NCBI GenBank assembly: GCA_029005135.1
Contig: JAQXFO010000056.1
Location: 1 to 36,471 of the forward strand
Length of the DNA: 36,471 nucleotides
Source: Lachnospiraceae bacterium
GTDB lineage: Bacteria; Bacillota; Clostridia; Lachnospirales; Lachnospiraceae
Direction of reading: 5' to 3'
Every line of letters starts with the position of its first letter. The stretch's first letter is position 1. The translations under genes and the position numbers were made by a program. This document shows positions 35,825-36,471 of this stretch, piece after piece. The notes under the pieces were generated by a model. It made no database searches and had not been told where the DNA came from. It saw only the letters and a program-made list of their open reading frames with translations.

Positions 35825-35951
35825 CTATTTACGATCTTTGTTTTTCCTCGATAAGGCGGGTGTTTTCTTTATGTCTATCTCAAGCTGCATTTCCAACATC
35901 TGCTGCTTGAGCGAATCAATCTGTCTGCAGTCCCTTATCTGTTTATGTTCT
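35825..35951 (-). pseudogene. Short coiled-coil remnant downstream of niaR
   Basis: On the minus strand, after the niaR stop, a frame without clear start codes REHKQIRDCRQIDSLKQ, QMLEMQLEIDIKKTPA and a basic tail before a TAG. The heptad pattern and LEMQLEIDIKK resemble the C-terminal end of IS3-type transposase OrfA proteins. The match is by eye and short; it may instead be chance. An internal ATG would give only 24 residues. Confidence 0.3.
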
Positions 35952-36471
35952 CTCCAGCAGCTCACCGCCCGGCAGGAGATAGCCCTTTTGACGCAGGGCT
36001 TTCTCGACTTCGTCCAGGGTGGCGGTGTCATCGGCCAGAATGCGGTGATAATGGTAACCGGAGGTGGTGTTTTTGAGCGGGCCCGAAGCGCTGGCCTTCA
36101 GCTTGCCGATAAAGTCGCTGACGTCCCGGCGGGAGGCGAGATGGAGGGGTGCCTCAATATGCCCGTAGACATGGTGGTTGACCATGACGTTATCCACGAC
36201 GGCGCCCAGATCCACGATGGTCAGCAGCTCATCCTCCATGGCCTCATCGGTGTGGGCTACTTTGAGGAGGCGGCTTTCTTTTTCCTTTTTCAGAAGGAGA
36301 TAGCCCCGGTTAGTGGAGAGGATATCATAACCGGCGGCCCGGATCAGCGCGATATCCTGCACGATGACCTGACGGCTGATGTCAAAATCGGCGGCCAGTC
36401 TTTTGGCCGGCACAGGCACACGGCTGCTCTCTATGATACGGATGATTTCCCTGCGGCGTTCGTCACCTGTC
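35943..36471 (-). CDS. niaR: NAD biosynthesis repressor NiaR (5' end cut by window edge)
   Basis: NiaR (YrxA) represses genes for NAD synthesis and niacin uptake when nicotinic acid is bound. The visible 175 residues run off the right edge in frame (GDERRREIIRIIESSRVPVPAKRLAADFDISRQVIVQDIALIR), a winged-helix DNA-binding start, followed by the 3H domain with its conserved histidines (VAHTD, VNHHVYGHIEAPLHL, TTSGYHYHRI). These histidines bind a metal in the known structure. Only the first residues are missing. The TAA at 35945-35943 is clear. Confidence 0.93.
   Translation of the reverse strand, partial: TGDERRREIIRIIESSRVPVPAKRLAADFDISRQVIVQDIALIRAAGYDILSTNRGYLLLKKEKESRLLKVAHTDEAMEDELLTIVDLGAVVDNVMVNHHVYGHIEAPLHLASRRDVSDFIGKLKASASGPLKNTTSGYHYHRILADDTATLDEVEKALRQKGYLLPGGELLERT

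Overview
This window looks like a piece of chromosome from a moderately GC-rich low-GC-lineage Gram-positive, most likely a Clostridia/Lachnospiraceae-type bacterium. The evidence is the gene order (hrcA-grpE-dnaK-dnaJ, prmA-rsmE-truA, desulfurase-thiI, ireB-ruvX-DUF1292, RNase J, ylbF, comM-dprA-topA-codY, groES-groEL), CIRCE/HrcA control of heat shock, CodY, a DUF3784 protein and purine-rich ribosome binding sites with frequent TTG/GTG starts. It reads as vertically inherited core chromosome. I see no phage, integrase, CRISPR array or intact insertion sequence.

Layout. 1-42 is the 3' end of a 23S rRNA, followed by a hairpin-rich spacer and a terminator but no recognisable 5S gene. 350-5447 is the HrcA-controlled dnaK operon. 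5474-11404 carries an AEC-type permease and a run of translation and RNA-modification genes (prmA, rsmE, truA, cysteine desulfurase, thiI). A small HPr-like gene (11502-11738) lies divergently to mtaB. 13199-17941 is the ireB-ruvX-DUF1292-rnj-ylbF-(short mltG-like)-U32 operon. 18200-23839 holds comM, dprA, topA and codY. 23918-25983 is the second CIRCE operon, groES-groEL. 26134-29364 is a compact operon: a membrane protein with three exact-length 19-residue repeats, an archaeal-type IMP cyclohydrolase (PurO-like), and the nickel-pincer cofactor genes larB and larC. 29459-31869 is on the minus strand: ilvE, an alpha/beta hydrolase and a DUF3784 protein. 32004-32374 is a promoter, two identical tRNA-Gly(GCC) genes and a terminator. 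The right end has a soluble hybrid histidine kinase with two receivers, a gene remnant, a GNAT acetyltransferase, a short coiled-coil remnant and the truncated niaR repressor.

How parts work together. HrcA would repress both CIRCE promoters, which share nearly the same core (TTGACA-17-TATATT, then CIRCE), coupling DnaK/DnaJ/GrpE to GroEL/ES. The desulfurase next to a rhodanese-less ThiI suggests a dedicated sulfur donor for tRNA 4-thiouridine. LarB and LarC make two of the three steps of the nickel pincer cofactor, without LarA or LarE here.

The most interesting items are the repeat-membrane-protein/PurO/LarB/LarC operon, the HPr-like protein that lacks the phosphocarrier histidine but keeps the Ser46 region, the mltG-like gene lacking the catalytic domain, the rRNA operon end without 5S, and a hairpin at the very start of the topA transcript. 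I found no clear-cut new defence or mobile system. All calls are by eye from the sequence; no database search was run.
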